From NCBI GenBank assembly GCA_030220185.1, contig JASPKZ010008353.1, forward strand, positions 533,501-597,500: a stretch of 64,000 bases of DNA. The letters are read 5' to 3'. Below, in pieces: positions 21,984-32,524 of the stretch. Numbering within the stretch: the stretch's first letter is position 1; every line of letters begins with the position of its first letter. The notes beneath the pieces are model-generated. The model was not told the DNA's origin and did not search any database. It worked only from the letters and a program-made list of their open reading frames with translations. Made by a program: the position numbers and the translations under genes. This DNA is from Diploptera punctata (lineage: Eukaryota > Arthropoda > Insecta > Blattodea > Blaberidae).

Positions 21984-23304
21984 CGAGGGCGGATCGGAAA
22001 GTAACGCACAATAATTTTTTTTAAAAAGTTTAATAGTAAAAAAAAAAGGAAAAAAATCACAAATGAACTTACATCTTTTACCTACTTTTCGACATAGTCA
22101 CCAACTTTCTCAACACATTTTTCCCATCGTGTTACCAGTTTCAATATGCCCTGTTCGTAGAAGTCCGTTTGGTTAGAGTGTAGCCATCTGCGCACTGCTG
22201 ATTTCACTTCCACATCTGTCTCAAAGCGTTTGCCGGCCAGGAATTTCTTCATGGGACCAAACATATGAAAGTCCGATGGTGCAAGATCCGGACTGTATGG
22301 TGGATGCTGGAGCACCTCCCAACCAAATTCGGCGATTTTCTGACGAACGACAGCAGCAACATGGGGGCGAGCATTGTCATGAAGAAGTTTAACGTTAATG
22401 TTGTGACGTTTGTCACGAATGGCACGACGCAACTTCACCAAAGTTTTAATGTAGGCCGCAGCATTCACAGTGGTCCCGTGTTCAGCAAAGTCCACCAATA
22501 AAACACCATGCATATCCCAGAACACTGTCACAAGCACTTTCCTGGCAGATTGAGTCACTTTGATTTTTTTCTTTACTGGGGAACCAGCATGTTTCCACTC
22601 CATTGATGCCTGCTTTGTTTCGGGCGTGTAGTGGTACGCCCACGACTCATCACCTGTGACGATTCCTTCCAGAAAGTCATGTCCTTGTGCGGTGTACCGC
22701 GTTAAGTGGTCCAAGCTTGCCATCATTCGCTGGCCCTTGTGGTCGTCTGTCAGGTTCTTAGGCACCCAGCGAGCACTAACTTTACAGAATTTCAAATTTT
22801 CATGAACAATATCGTATACCGCACCATAGGAAATGTTGAACTTCTGCGATAAGGCTCGCAGTTGCACACGCCGGTCGTTCAGAATTGCCGCCTCAATGCC
22901 TCTGACATTCTGCGGGATTGCTGCTGTTGTCGGCCGGCCGGAGCGTGGCGAATCACTAAGGTTCACGCGTCCCTCTTGGAAGAATGTGCACCACCTGGAG
23001 ACATTGCTACGGTCCATACAATCATTCCCATACACGCCACGCATGTCCCTGTGAATTTCACTGGGTTTATGCCCTTTGGCCCACAAAAATCGAACAACAC
23101 TTCTCTGTTCCTCACAGGTGAACGACTGTAGCATGCGCGCCATCTTTGTTGCATAGTTCAAGCTTCTCTCGCAAGAGGTGCACCTGAGAAAAAAATACCA
23201 TCTGTAGTGAAAACTTCAAACTATATCTCTGTGAAATTTCAACATTCTAGCTGCAATACCAATGCAGAAAAAATTATTGTGCGTTACTTTCCGATCCGCC
23301 CTCG
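21984..23304 (-). mobile_element. Complete mariner element, 1321 bp
   Basis: Terminal inverted repeats of 37 bp match perfectly (21984-22020 and 23268-23304; CGAGGGCGGATCGGAAAGTA, then ACGCACAATAATTTTTT). A TA target duplication is present at 21982-83 and 23305-06. It encodes one uninterrupted transposase on the minus strand. Perfect ends and an intact frame suggest a recent arrival, and possibly a still functional copy. Confidence 0.96.
22082..23161 (-). CDS. mariner transposase, DD34D, apparently intact
   Basis: A cut-and-paste transposase of 359 residues; mariner proteins are usually near 345-350. Residues 10-80 hold the paired helix-turn-helix DNA-binding region (RFLWAKGHKPSEIHRDM, VSRWCTFFQEGR). 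RWVPKNLT at 131-138 is the linker motif corresponding to WVPHEL. Catalytic acids are D171 (VTGDESWAYHY), D262 (LLHDNARPH) and D297 (YSPDLAPSDFHMF), with exactly 34 residues between the last two. No frameshift or stop is present. The first ATG is used here. Codons 7 and 10 are also methionine, and a start at one of them would give a more usual length. It acts in the nucleus on the 37-bp ends. The clade within mariner is not assigned. Confidence 0.95.
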   Translation of the reverse strand: MNYATKMARMLQSFTCEEQRSVVRFLWAKGHKPSEIHRDMRGVYGNDCMDRSNVSRWCTFFQEGRVNLSDSPRSGRPTTAAIPQNVRGIEAAILNDRRVQLRALSQKFNISYGAVYDIVHENLKFCKVSARWVPKNLTDDHKGQRMMASLDHLTRYTAQGHDFLEGIVTGDESWAYHYTPETKQASMEWKHAGSPVKKKIKVTQSARKVLVTVFWDMHGVLLVDFAEHGTTVNAAAYIKTLVKLRRAIRDKRHNINVKLLHDNARPHVAAVVRQKIAEFGWEVLQHPPYSPDLAPSDFHMFGPMKKFLAGKRFETDVEVKSAVRRWLHSNQTDFYEQGILKLVTRWEKCVEKVGDYVEK

Positions 23305-24286
23305 TACATTACAAGAAAGGTCCACTTTAATCTCCATATTCGGGTAAAGTGGATCCCAGAGACCATCGTAGCCTTTAGAATATTTTAAGTTTATATCCAT
23401 TAATTTTACAGGCAGTCACAAATTAATTTGAAAGTATTTACGGCTGATCGTAATTAAAAAACGTTGATATTTATTCAATGTTTTGAAAAAATATCGTTGA
23501 TTATAACGTTCTCACGTCATTTATCTACAGACAGCGACAGTCTTTGGATTTAAGTAAAATTACAAGGGTATTAAATAAGATTAATGAAGTGTGTGGCTTT
23601 TACATATAGCACCCCAATTGGTAAAATACACGTATTCGTGTTTTTTTGACCCTGGTCCACTTTAACTGCCTCATGGAGGGTCTACATTAACCGAATTTCT
23701 TTGTTGTGTTTAATTCTTTTATACAGCAGTCATGTCACATAATATCAAAGCAAACACGCCAGTATATTAAAACAGCATCTACATAACAAAATATATTTAG
23801 GAGTTTTTTTCAACATTTGTAATATTCAATTGCAGAAATTAAGAATTAATTCTTAGCTTGAAATCTTTTGAAATGGTTGTTTTCATAAATATCACAAATA
23901 AACCCTTCTTCACACAAAGAATAAAAGAAAATGACCTTGAACATGTCAAAGTTAATGAGGGGGAAAAATTAAAATATATTCTGTTCCAGGACAGCACCAA
24001 TTAAAAAAATATATTAACACGGTCTACTCAAACCGAAGAGTCCACATTACCCGAATTTCCTCTACCATCTTTCAGCTGTGCTGTTGGGAGGAACAAACTC
24101 CCCAATGTATCTTGTAACACTGCAAAGGCCTCATATGGAAATTTGTTGAGACGAAAACAGAATTTCAAAACAACAAATAATTTATTTAATTAAATAAAAA
24201 TAAAACTTAAAGTTTTATGTGATTTTCATATTTCATATTTATTCGAATATAAATTAGTAACAGGTTTTTCGGTACTTTGTACCTTC

Positions 24287-24289
<3 letters not shown>

Positions 24290-24362
<73 letters not shown>
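24290..24362. repeat. (TAA)n microsatellite
   Basis: About 24 units, probably the expanded tail of the LINE 3' UTR next to it. The poly-leucine ORF on the minus strand is an artefact. Confidence 0.95.
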
Positions 24363-24363
<1 letters not shown>

Positions 24364-24480
24364 TTATTTATTCTGGCAGAGTTAAGGCCATAAGGCCCTC
24401 TCTTCCACTCAACCAGCACAAATACAACTAAATATTCGACAAATATAGATATACACTATACTAATTATAAACAGTTAAAG
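24362..24480 (-). repeat. LINE 3' UTR fragment (Jockey/CR1-like family)
   Basis: From the minus strand: CTGGTTGAGTGGAAGAGAGG, then GCCTTATGGCCTTAACTCTG and CCAG. It matches the end of the coding LINE at 41970-43012 and can form the same stem (AGGGCC/GGCCTT, loop TTAT). Confidence 0.7.
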
Positions 24481-24594
24481 ATACAATAAATGTAGCAATG
24501 TAAATGTCATGTACAAACAACATTTTATAGGGTAATAACATTCAGACATGATCACATAAAACTTTAAGTTTTATTTTTATTTAATTAAATACGT

Positions 24595-25174
24595 TATAGA
24601 TTTTCATCAAGTAAACGCCAATTCAATTGATTACTCAACAAATAATTGTTTGTCGATCGTCACATCCATTGTAGCCTTAAGCAGTAAGTGAACACGTCTC
24701 GATTTGCACACCATTCGCAGACAGGAACCGGCAGGTATGACTTCATTGACCTTGAAACTTATACGACGTGTACATGACGTATTAAGCTAAAACATCTCGC
24801 AAAACTAAATTTTTGCGTGGTAAATCATAGCTATAAAAATAATGATAATTTCTTGAAAACTCTCGTTTTGTTATATTTTCACGTGCTGTGTGATTAGTTC
24901 CGTCGTCGGCAATGCACGTCACTGACGCATCCCAAGAGCCATGTTGAGATTATAAACCAAAGACGAGTTCCTGATCCATCATATTTCTCCTCCATTTGTT
25001 GCTTCGAATATACTTCCCAAGACTTCCTTTCCCAGAAATCAATTATTTCCAAACGCAATATCAAAAATAATTCACTGAGGTAAGCTATTCGCACACACTA
25101 GTTAATACAGATAAAAGTGGTATATTAAAAAATAGCTCTAGCGGCCTCTCATGCTTATTTTATCGCATAGTAAC
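24595..25174. other. No recognised feature
   Basis: Mixed-composition sequence; the minus-strand ORF at 24894-25094 has no motif. Confidence 0.55.
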
Positions 25175-25225
25175 CATATGCTTACTTACTTACTCACTGG
25201 CACTATCGAACCCGTAGGTTCATAT
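25175..25225 (-). mobile_element. LINE extreme 3' end, GTTA-tailed family
   Basis: TTACTTACTTACTCACTGG, CACTATCGAACCCGTAGGTT is the reverse of the last about 40 bases of the family (GTTCGATAGTGCCAGTGAG followed by (GTTA)n). This is a very short truncated insertion. Confidence 0.7.
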
Positions 25226-25243
25226 GCATATAATTTAATTAAC

Positions 25244-25954
25244 TCTCTATATATAAATTTCGTGTCACGTTGTTTGTCCGCGATGGAATCCTAAACTATT
25301 GAACCGATTTTAATAAAATTTTGCACACTGTGTGCAGTTTGATCCAACTTGAGACATAGGGTAGTTTATAACTAAATTTATAGTCACATTATTCGTTTAT
25401 TTCAAATTATATGTTTATTATTTAACACAGAGTTATAATTATCTGTGAGTTCCATGCGATCCTAACAGATGGCGGTGTAAGGTAATTTGGTAAGGTAATT
25501 GGTTTATTATTTAACAAAGAGAGATCCAGGTGGCTGTGCTTTTTGTTGAAACTGCAAATTTCAATTGAATTATAAATATTGATTATATCATAATTTAAGT
25601 GTGTTCAGTGTTTATTTTATTTTCAATATATTGATAATAATATTAATGTCGTGTGTAAGAATTAGTTTTAGGTAATCTGGCTGAAAGACAGCAACTTAAT
25701 TTAAATTTAACTGGACCGAGAAGGGACATTGAACAATATGGCGAATCAGTTCTAGAGACCATGAATGATAAGATATCAAGTGAATTTCCGCAAATTGGTA
25801 TAGGCCTATGTGACATAAATCTTACATTTAAGTAAATTATGATCATTGATTTGTTGGATTTGTTTCCGCCCCGAATAGCAGAATAACTATTAAAACATCG
25901 GATAAATTAACGTAAACATTTTTTAAGGCTATACGAAGTTCGCCGGGCCAGCTA

Positions 25955-25955
<1 letters not shown>
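25244..25955 (+). mobile_element. Helitron-like non-autonomous element, plus strand
   Basis: Begins TCTCTATATATAAATTTCGT, then GTCACGTTGTTTGTCCGCGA, and ends AAGTTCGCCGGGCCAGCTAG followed by T. Start TC, a GC-rich short hairpin and a CTAG end inserted before T are Helitron features. It carries a coding-looking segment (LAERQQLNLNLTGPRRDIEQ, YGESVLETMNDKISSEFPQI) at about 25675-25835, shared with the inverted element at 27178. No Rep/helicase is present. Confidence 0.6.

Positions 25956-25956
<1 letters not shown>

Positions 25957-26004
<48 letters not shown>
25957..26004. repeat. (TA)n microsatellite
   Basis: TA repeats directly after the Helitron-like end and directly before the next TIR element. 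Confidence 0.95.
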
Positions 26005-26007
<3 letters not shown>

Positions 26008-26500
26008 GTGTCCCATTCAAACCTCCCACATTTTAATTAATCATAACTCTCAAAGTATGCGGAATTACGAAATGAGGTTGGTATTAAAAGAAAGAGAACC
26101 TCAAAGAATTATTTTATCATTGTTACAGTTAATTCATCTATCGCATGTTGGACAATAATGACATAAAACAAAAATACTCTCATTATTTTCTCCTCTGGGT
26201 GTATGTAAAAGACCGTGTGTTTGCGACTCCAGTATGAGATCTTCATGATTTACGAACCCGTATCCTTGACACAATTGCAACAGTACCAATGGATATTTCG
26301 GACAGAGCGTGGTACGAAATCGAATACAGACTTGATATTGTTCGTGCTACAAATGGTGCACATATAGAGGTGTTTTAGTTAGTGGCAATGAAAATTCTTT
26401 CTTTTTTTTTTGTTTCGTTTAATACCGGTCTCATTTCATAATTCCGCATACTTGGTTAGTTCTGATTAATTAAAATGTGGGAGGGTTGAACGTGATGGAG
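26005..26500 (+). mobile_element. Deleted HTH-DDE TIR element retaining the transposase C-terminus
   Basis: The left end (GTGTCCCATTCAAACCTCCC, ACATTTTAATTAATCATAAC, GTATGCGGAATTACGAAATG) is inverted at the right (minus strand TTCAACCCTCCCACATTTTA, GTATGCGGAATTATGAAATG); TIRs are about 80 bp. Inside, the plus strand reads YFLLWVYVKDRVFATPV, a stop, then DLHDLRTRILDTIATVPMDI and [20 protein letters not shown], then AHIEVF and a stop. This is the C-terminal end of a DDE_3-type transposase. HTH and catalytic centre are gone. Same family as 33103-33886. Confidence 0.78.
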
Positions 26501-27177
26501 TTTTTTTTTTTTGATATGTGACTGCCATTGGAAAATGGTGAAATAATTACAATAAAATGATTTAAATTACACACTAATTCAGGGCTTTTAACACATCAGC
26601 ATTTACAATCGGTGCTGTTTTATCTTGGTCATACTGTACATATGTATCACTAAGTACGTGAATGAATAAGTAATTATTTTTTCAATAAACAAATTAAAAA
26701 CGTAGTCTACCGCACTATTCTTTATTATGTAATGTACACATATTTATAGGTAAAATTGAAAATTTACATATAATCTATAAATTAATACGTGAAGAAAACA
26801 CTTTGTACCCTTTTTAAGCACATTGCGCGCACGGAGGAGTGTGATATTTGGCATAATTAAAGTTCATATAGAGGAGTACAGAAAAATAAATTATGTATAA
26901 AATGTGTTACAAATAAATTAAATTAAACAAAATATAATATTCAACTAATGAATTTGTGTGTATTACTCATTCATTTGTGTACACATTCATTTGTTTACGT
27001 TGATACTGAAAGTGCATTGCTGTGAAAAAAAACCAGTGCAGCAGCAATGTGAATTTACTTACTCTCGCGTATTTATTATTAAGTGGTTTAAAAAAGTGAG
27101 TACATTTTATTTACATTTCAATTAAATCCTGTCTAATATTGGTTTCTGTAATTTCATTACATTTTTTTATATTTACA
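26501..27177. other. No recognised feature
   Basis: AT-rich; no motif seen on either strand. Confidence 0.6.
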
Positions 27178-28472
27178 CTAGCTGGCCCGGCGAACGTCGT
27201 ATCGCCTTTAAATATTTTTACGTTAATTTTTCCGATGTTTTAATAGTTATCTGCTATTCGGGGCGGAAACAAATCCAACAAATCAAAGATCATAAAAATT
27301 GGTCCAGCCGTTCTTGGGTTATAAATAGTGTAACTAAACCGACTTTGTTTTATATATATAGAAGTCCCGGCCACGCGTTGCTGTGGCTAAGGTATACGTT
27401 AAATTATGTTGTAGTAAACTAAGTGAGAAATCTACATCAGAAAGTTCTTGTTTTACACAATTTTTTAGTTCTGGTACGTTAACTACATCCGGTATAAATA
27501 TGGGTGGTGGTTTATTTGGAAGTGGTTTTGTTGATTGAGATGAATTTATGTTGTCTGCATTCTCAGTATCATCCATAAGTGTATCATAAGGATTATATAT
27601 ATTTATTGATGGAATATTTTGAGGAGGCTTGCTGATTTCATTATACTTTCTTTTTTTTTCTACGAACGTGTTGTCAGTTTGGATTCTCATCATCATCAAG
27701 AAGTCTCTGTATAGTAATTTCATCTTGTGATATATTATGGTCATCTTGTTTTTCATTTAATTGAGGCATGGATATTGTTTCTGTAATATTAGGCATATTA
27801 TTATAACTAACAGACTTACTTATAATTCTGTTATTCCGTTCCTTAGGACCTTCATATGTTTTTAAATCGACATTCTTCTTAAATGTAAGATTTGTCACTT
27901 AGACCTATACCAATTTGCGGAAATTCACTTGAAATCTTATCATTCATGGTCTTTAGAACTGATTCGCCATATTGTTCAATGTCCCTCCTCGGTCCAGTTC
28001 AATTTAAATTAGCTGCTGTCTTTCAGCCAGATTACTTAAAACTAATACACACGAAATTAATATTATTATCAATCTATTGAAAATAAAATAAACACAAACA
28101 CACTTAAATTATGAAATAATCAATATTTGTAATTCAATTGAAATTCGCGGTTTGCAAACCCAAGCCCCCACAGCAAGGCTGGTGTAAATAATAAACCAAT
28201 TACCTCATACAGCCGTCTCTTTGTTAGTAACTCGTATGGAACTCACAGATCAATTAGAACTTCTTTGTTAAAATAATAAACAAATAATTTGCCCAAATAA
28301 AAATAATGGGACTATCAATTTAGTTATATATAACCGTAGGGCTCAAGTTGGATCGAACAGCATACAGTGTGCAAAATTTTATTCAAAAACAAAAAACATC
28401 GTTTCAGTAGTTTAGGATTCCATCGGCGGACAAAACAACGTGACACGTAATTTTTATACGAGTATATTAAGA
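27178..28472 (-). mobile_element. Helitron-like element with gag-like cargo, minus strand
   Basis: On the minus strand the 5' end contains ATTACGTGTCACGTTGTTTT, TCCTAAACTACTGAAACGAT, and the 3' end reads GGCGATACGACGTTCGCC, GGGCCAGCTAG, with a 5-bp hairpin GGCGA/TCGCC. It is homologous to the 25244-25955 element along both ends and the LAERQQL segment. It has about 590 bp more in the middle (27292-27885), where the ORFs of 27334-27898 lie. That insert includes AACGCGTGGCCGGGACTTC next to TATATATATAAAAC, which looks like another element end nested inside. Confidence 0.58.
27334..27898 (-). pseudogene. Broken gag-like / ORF1-like cargo
   Basis: Two minus-strand frames join by a shift near 27680: VDLKTYEGPKERNNRIISKS..RLLDDDENPN, then VEKKRKYNEISKPPQNIPSI..NKPPPIFIPDVVNVPELKNC. 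The KPPPIF.P.V.N...L pattern resembles the start of the nucleic-acid-binding region of retroelement ORF1/Gag proteins, but no zinc knuckles follow before the frame runs into repeat sequence (ATATRGRDFYIYK). I am unsure of the family. Confidence 0.4.
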
Positions 28473-29269
28473 TATTCGCACCTACTTGCATTATACCTCG
28501 ACATAGAACATTGACGGGTCGGAGTGAGAGACACATAAGAAAGGATATATATTCCCGTACCCATAATAATATGGCCAAATGCAAATTTAAATATTGTATA
28601 GGCCTACAGTAGTATACAAATGACGCGTTATTGATTCTTACGTATGGCTTAAAACCAAGCAATCGCTTGTAGTTTTTTAAAAAAATAAATAGAAAAAATG
28701 TAATTGTAATGTATAATGACGTATTTGTGGCAAATTTAAAACAGTTAATGAATTGTGGTCGAATCGGTTAGGGATGCGAATGAAAACTTTTGAAAATGTG
28801 CTTGCCAAGCAATCATTTGTATTAGTATAATTGAGTTAAAAATATATGTATGTATAATGCACGTATTATGCTTACTAACAGATCAATGAGGCACATTACA
28901 AAGACAAAGCTTTACATGTTGCGTGGTAGTTAGCTAATTGTGTTGATACATAACACACTGCTATGCAAACAAGGGGAGAGTGCCTGCAGATTCTCTTAGA
29001 TATAATGTCATTAACTGTTACCATTAACTTATCCAATTACTACACACAACAAATACACAGGTCGCACATCTTCATGTATTTCTAAGAACGCTAATTATTC
29101 AGAGCTACAAATACACCAATTTCCTTTCAAAAAAAGGATATTTTGATAAGAACTGATATTATCTATGAAACACTATATTTTCATAAAAAAGTAGGAGATT
29201 ATGCATGTGTTTTATATAATACATGGTATAACAAAAAGGTAAGAACAGATTTGAAAACCTAATAAATAA
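28473..29269. other. No recognised feature
   Basis: AT-rich sequence with no recognised repeats. Confidence 0.6.
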
Positions 29270-30095
29270 AACTATCAATGTTTTATATATATTTTCATAA
29301 ATGTTTATTTTATTTAACATTGTTAACAGCTGTTTCAATACACTGTATCTTCTTCAGACGAATATCACAAATACAAATAAATATTCTATTTATGTACTCG
29401 AAATATATACCCAAACACTCAAAAAACTGAACATCAATGTGGAGTTTAAAACAAATAAAACTTTACAAAATAGTTGAGAATACACATAATTAGAAAATGT
29501 ATTAGTATTTATGAGATGGAAACAGGGGGGTCGATATGATTATTCTAGAAATTATGGAATTATAAAATGAAAATAATCTTTCAGTTACAGATTTTGAGAT
29601 TACTACAAATAAAAGAATTGACGAAACTAGTGCTTGAATTAAGACATATTTTAGAGAGGCTTCTGTTGTAAAATATATTTCTATAATTTGTTATCGGGGG
29701 AATGCAAGAGAGTAAATTAATCTCTAATCCTATTCATGCCCCAAGTCAAGAATTTGATGAAATTGTAAGCTTCTTATAGGAAAACCAGAGGAAAAAGGCA
29801 CAGTTGGTAGACCAAGAATGAGGTGGGAGAATAACATTATCCATGATTTGAGGGAATATATTATACAGCGGATGATTGGAAAACATTAGCTCAGGATAGA
29901 GATGTATGGAAAGCTTATGTCCTCGCAGCCATGAACCTATGGGTTCAATTGACCCAGTGAGTTAGTTAGTTAAAAGTATTTATGAGAGTCGTCTGAAGGA
30001 GAAACAGTGTTTTGAAACTGTTACAAATGTTAAGTAAAATAAATATTTATGGAAATCACATAAAATATTGATAGTCTTATTTATTAAATATATCA
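29270..30095. mobile_element. Inverted Penelope-like arms around a LINE tail
   Basis: The left arm (29270-29375, minus strand TCTGAAGAAGATACAGTGTA, TTGAAACAGCTGTTAACAAT, GTTAAATAAAATAAACATTT) recurs inverted at 29985-30095 (plus strand TCTGAAGGAGAAACAGTGTT, TTGAAACTGTTACAAATGTT, AAGTAAAATAAATATTTATG). Both contain the CTGAAG..stem..GAAAC hammerhead-like layout. About 600 bp lie between them, including a GTTA-tailed LINE end at 29765-29975. Confidence 0.6.
29765..29975 (+). mobile_element. LINE 3' end, GTTA-tailed family
   Basis: AGCTTCTTATAGGAAAACCA, GAATGAGGTGGGAGAATAAC, GATTGGAAAACATTAGCTCA, then GGGTTCAATTGACCCAGTGA and GTTAGTTAGTT. This corresponds to the last about 70 codons of the ORF and the short tail. 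5'-truncated. Confidence 0.75.
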
Positions 30096-30284
30096 TGAAT
30101 TTTTATCGTTATCACCAAATCAATTGATTTCTTTATTCGTAGTTTAACATATTATTTTTAGATATATTTATACGTTCCATGGCACCCAAGTCTCTAGCGA
30201 AAGGTTGTTTTAAACGTTGAACCGCAAACATACTTTTTTGACCACATGAGGGCATGGATGGGCCACCTTTGACAAGACACGCCA

Positions 30285-30477
30285 TCATAAGAAAATTATG
30301 ATGGGCAAATGGTGTTTGGAGACTATTTGGACATCAAAATTCCCCAAGTATTTTTCTTATAGTTGGGGGCAAACTTCGAAACAAACCCTCTCAGAAACTT
30401 GTCCCAACCGGGGAAAGAGCCCTGGTCCCGGTGTGTATGACGTAATGATTTTACACCGAGACCACAGAGGTGGACTC
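30285..30477 (-). mobile_element. SINE-A head and core, degenerate
   Basis: TTGTCCCAACCGGGGAAAGA, GTATGACGTAATGATTTTAC and ACCGAGACCACAGAGGTGGA are the head of SINE-A read backwards, with mutated B box. The distal half is lost. Confidence 0.6.
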
Positions 30478-30689
30478 ATCATAATTGAAGGATAAAATAT
30501 TATACATGAATAAAATTATGATTGTGGTTTATTCTGGAAGGCATAAATTAGCGTAACGAAAATAATTTCACAGACTAACATGTTATCTATCAATTTTTAA
30601 ACTCCTAGGCCAATTTCCAGTTAACTAACCCCAGGAATTCTTTACATTTTAAGCCATTGTTGTGTTATTATTTAAATTAACGACAATAT

Positions 30690-30937
30690 TTAGCTCCACG
30701 TCCAATAACGTCACAATTCGTCGTGGGGGTAAAAGAACTGAAACATTAGCTCATATGCTTCAATTTCAGGCTAGAGGTTCTTTTACGTCCGAACATTTAA
30801 TTTAGGGACACACGTTAGGGGCTTACTCAGCTACACTCTGAAAAATCCACGGACCCTGCCTGGCCGCGTAAGAACCTGTGAAGATCGGAAGCACAGTCTA
30901 TCATCCTAACTACTAATCTACCCGCACCGAGGCTTTA
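30690..30937 (-). mobile_element. SINE-D (tRNA-headed), minus strand
   Basis: From the minus strand: CGGTGCGGGTAGATTAGTAG, TTAGGATGATAGACTGTGC, TTCCGATCTTCACAGGTTC, then a body with AGCCCCTAACGTGTGTCCC and CGTAAAAGAACCTCTAGCC. The head resembles a tRNA 5' half with A-box-like TAGATTAGTAGTTAGG. Only one copy is in this window, apart from the body motif shared with SINE-C. Confidence 0.5.
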
Positions 30938-31051
30938 AATCTTAGATGATGATAATAAGTATGACAGTCAATTATAAGACACTGTGATACATGAATCCTG
31001 ATAACGGAGGTAATTTTGGACATTTATAATACGATTCCTGCAAAATTTCCT

Positions 31052-31622
31052 TGACTATTTTACTCATGCCCCTAATGGTAATCAATGACCAATTACATTT
31101 CAATGAATTTTGTTTTATAATCAATGACAGTTGTGTTTCATCTCGCTCTTTATCGATTTATCTTTGTAAGCTCCTCCTTTTTAATATTCTGAACAGCTCA
31201 AAGCATTATTTTTCTCCAACAAATACATTGCATATAACAAATAATGAACAGATTCCTTGATTTTACTGATTTGTTTACTAAAAATAAATTAATAACCTAT
31301 AACGTTGATTATAATAAACAGTTTGATGCGTTTGATTATTTCTCCACTAGGGTGCGTTCTTACAATATTACGATCATATTTGGCAATAAATAATATGATC
31401 TACTTGCATTGAATATACATAACCTCACATTTCTCATTTGTTTCGAAACATCGTCGTTTAATTTAGATATATAAATGTTTTAAAATACCGGTAAACATAT
31501 TTAAATAATGACTTTGAGTAAACAGCTTAATTTTAATCGTTAGATAGTCCTAACAAATACCACTCTTGATTTCCAAATCCTCTAGATAAATTGGAAATCA
31601 CTGGTGGCATTACTTTTGATAA
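31052..31622 (+). mobile_element. MITE plus palindrome composite, copy 4
   Basis: TTGACTATTTTACTCATGCC at the left, AGATAGTCCTAACAAATACC at the inner right end, then a shortened palindrome: CCACTCTTGATTTCCAAATC, CTCTAGATAAATTGGAAATC, ACTGGTGGCATTAC. The central loop of the palindrome seen in copies 1-3 has been deleted. Confidence 0.7.
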
Positions 31623-32277
31623 ACAATGTATGAACAAGAGATGCATTATAATATATTGAAGCTGTAGATATTAAAAATGCAGCTGATGAATAATGGCAAT
31701 TCTAGTTCTACTGAAAATGTTTATTCTTTAACAAATGATGTTGTTCGTCATATTTTTAGTTTAGATACTTTCTTGGTATCGAGACGTCATTATCTGAGTT
31801 TTACTGAAGGAAGAAAATGAGGATCTGCCACATGATGTAGAAAATTTCTTATTAGAGTGACTGTGAGAATGAGATATATTTTATGTCCTATAAATATGTA
31901 GCCTAAGAGACAAACTAGAAGTCTGATCCAGAAACATCAAATGATTCTGTAATAAATAATAAGATACTGGAGAACATGGTTCTTTACATCAAAATATTCT
32001 TTTAAATAATTTAACACATTCACAGAGATTTATATACAATTTATTTAAACACTGTATATGGAACTAATCACACTCCTTTAGAATTTGGCTGAAGCAGAAT
32101 CATAATTAATACAATTATGTATTTAAACTACTCTTTCTACTTTTTAAAATAAATTTAATTCCTATTTCGTTTTTAAATTTGGCTTGAGGATATGAACCTT
32201 AGGATTACAGATATTTGCTTTAGGTTCTAAATCCCTACGTAAAACAGCATAATTATTATACAAGGCTTTCAATATGT
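31623..32277. other. No recognised feature
   Basis: AT-rich, no motif seen. Confidence 0.6.
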
Positions 32278-32410
32278 TTTTCTTCTTCTTCTTCTTCCTT
32301 TCATCGTTTAGGCCGAATAGTCTGTACCGCCTCATTCCATCACTGTCTTGTTCGTCCAGGAATTCGTCTTCCCCTTGGTTTATATGACAATTATTTTCGA
32401 TATTTTCCTA
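32278..32410 (-). mobile_element. LINE 3' end with (GAA)n tail
   Basis: TTCTTCTTCTTCTTCTTCC, then GTTTAGGCCGAATAGTCTGT: the same arrangement as 3832-3870 (TTCTTCTTCTTCTAC, GGTTTAGGCTATGCAGCCTG). The coding part is too diverged to read with confidence. Confidence 0.5.
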
Positions 32411-32524
32411 TAGTCCATTCTTTTCAAATGTTCCTTCTATTTATGTCTATATTAATGTATTATTTTTAAATGTATTGCAAATATATTTATTTCTAATTTC
32501 TTGATTTTTTATTTTATGTAATTT

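Larger units (their letters stand above)
21825..24062. mobile_element. TIR element interrupted by mariner
   Basis: GAGGAATTTCGGGTAATGTGGA at 21825 (one mismatch) is inverted at 24041-24062 (minus strand GAGGAAATTCGGGTAATGTG), and TA lies on both sides (21823-24, 24063-64). Without the nested mariner the element is about 915 bp. Sub-terminal motifs TCCACTTTAATCTCC, TTCGGGTAAAGTGGATCC and GGTCTACATTAACCG echo the termini. No transposase is seen. TA duplications and the GGGTAA..GTGG ends suggest a pogo-like non-autonomous element; this is inference. Confidence 0.65.
24176..24594. mobile_element. Foldback pair of Penelope-like terminal sequence
   Basis: TTTATTTAATTAAATAAAAA, TAAAACTTAAAGTTTTATG at the left (about 24180-24226) is inverted at 24550-24594 (ATAAAACTTTAAGTTTTA, TTTTTATTTAATTAAATA). 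The left arm goes on to 24256-24290, where the minus strand reads AAGAAGGTACAAAGTACCGA then AAAAC, a hammerhead-like block found better preserved at 35777. A (TAA)n tract and a LINE 3' UTR fragment lie between the arms. Confidence 0.55.

Noticed and set aside
22265..23154. Plus-strand ORFs and a second minus frame inside mariner
   Set aside because: Shadows of the transposase gene.
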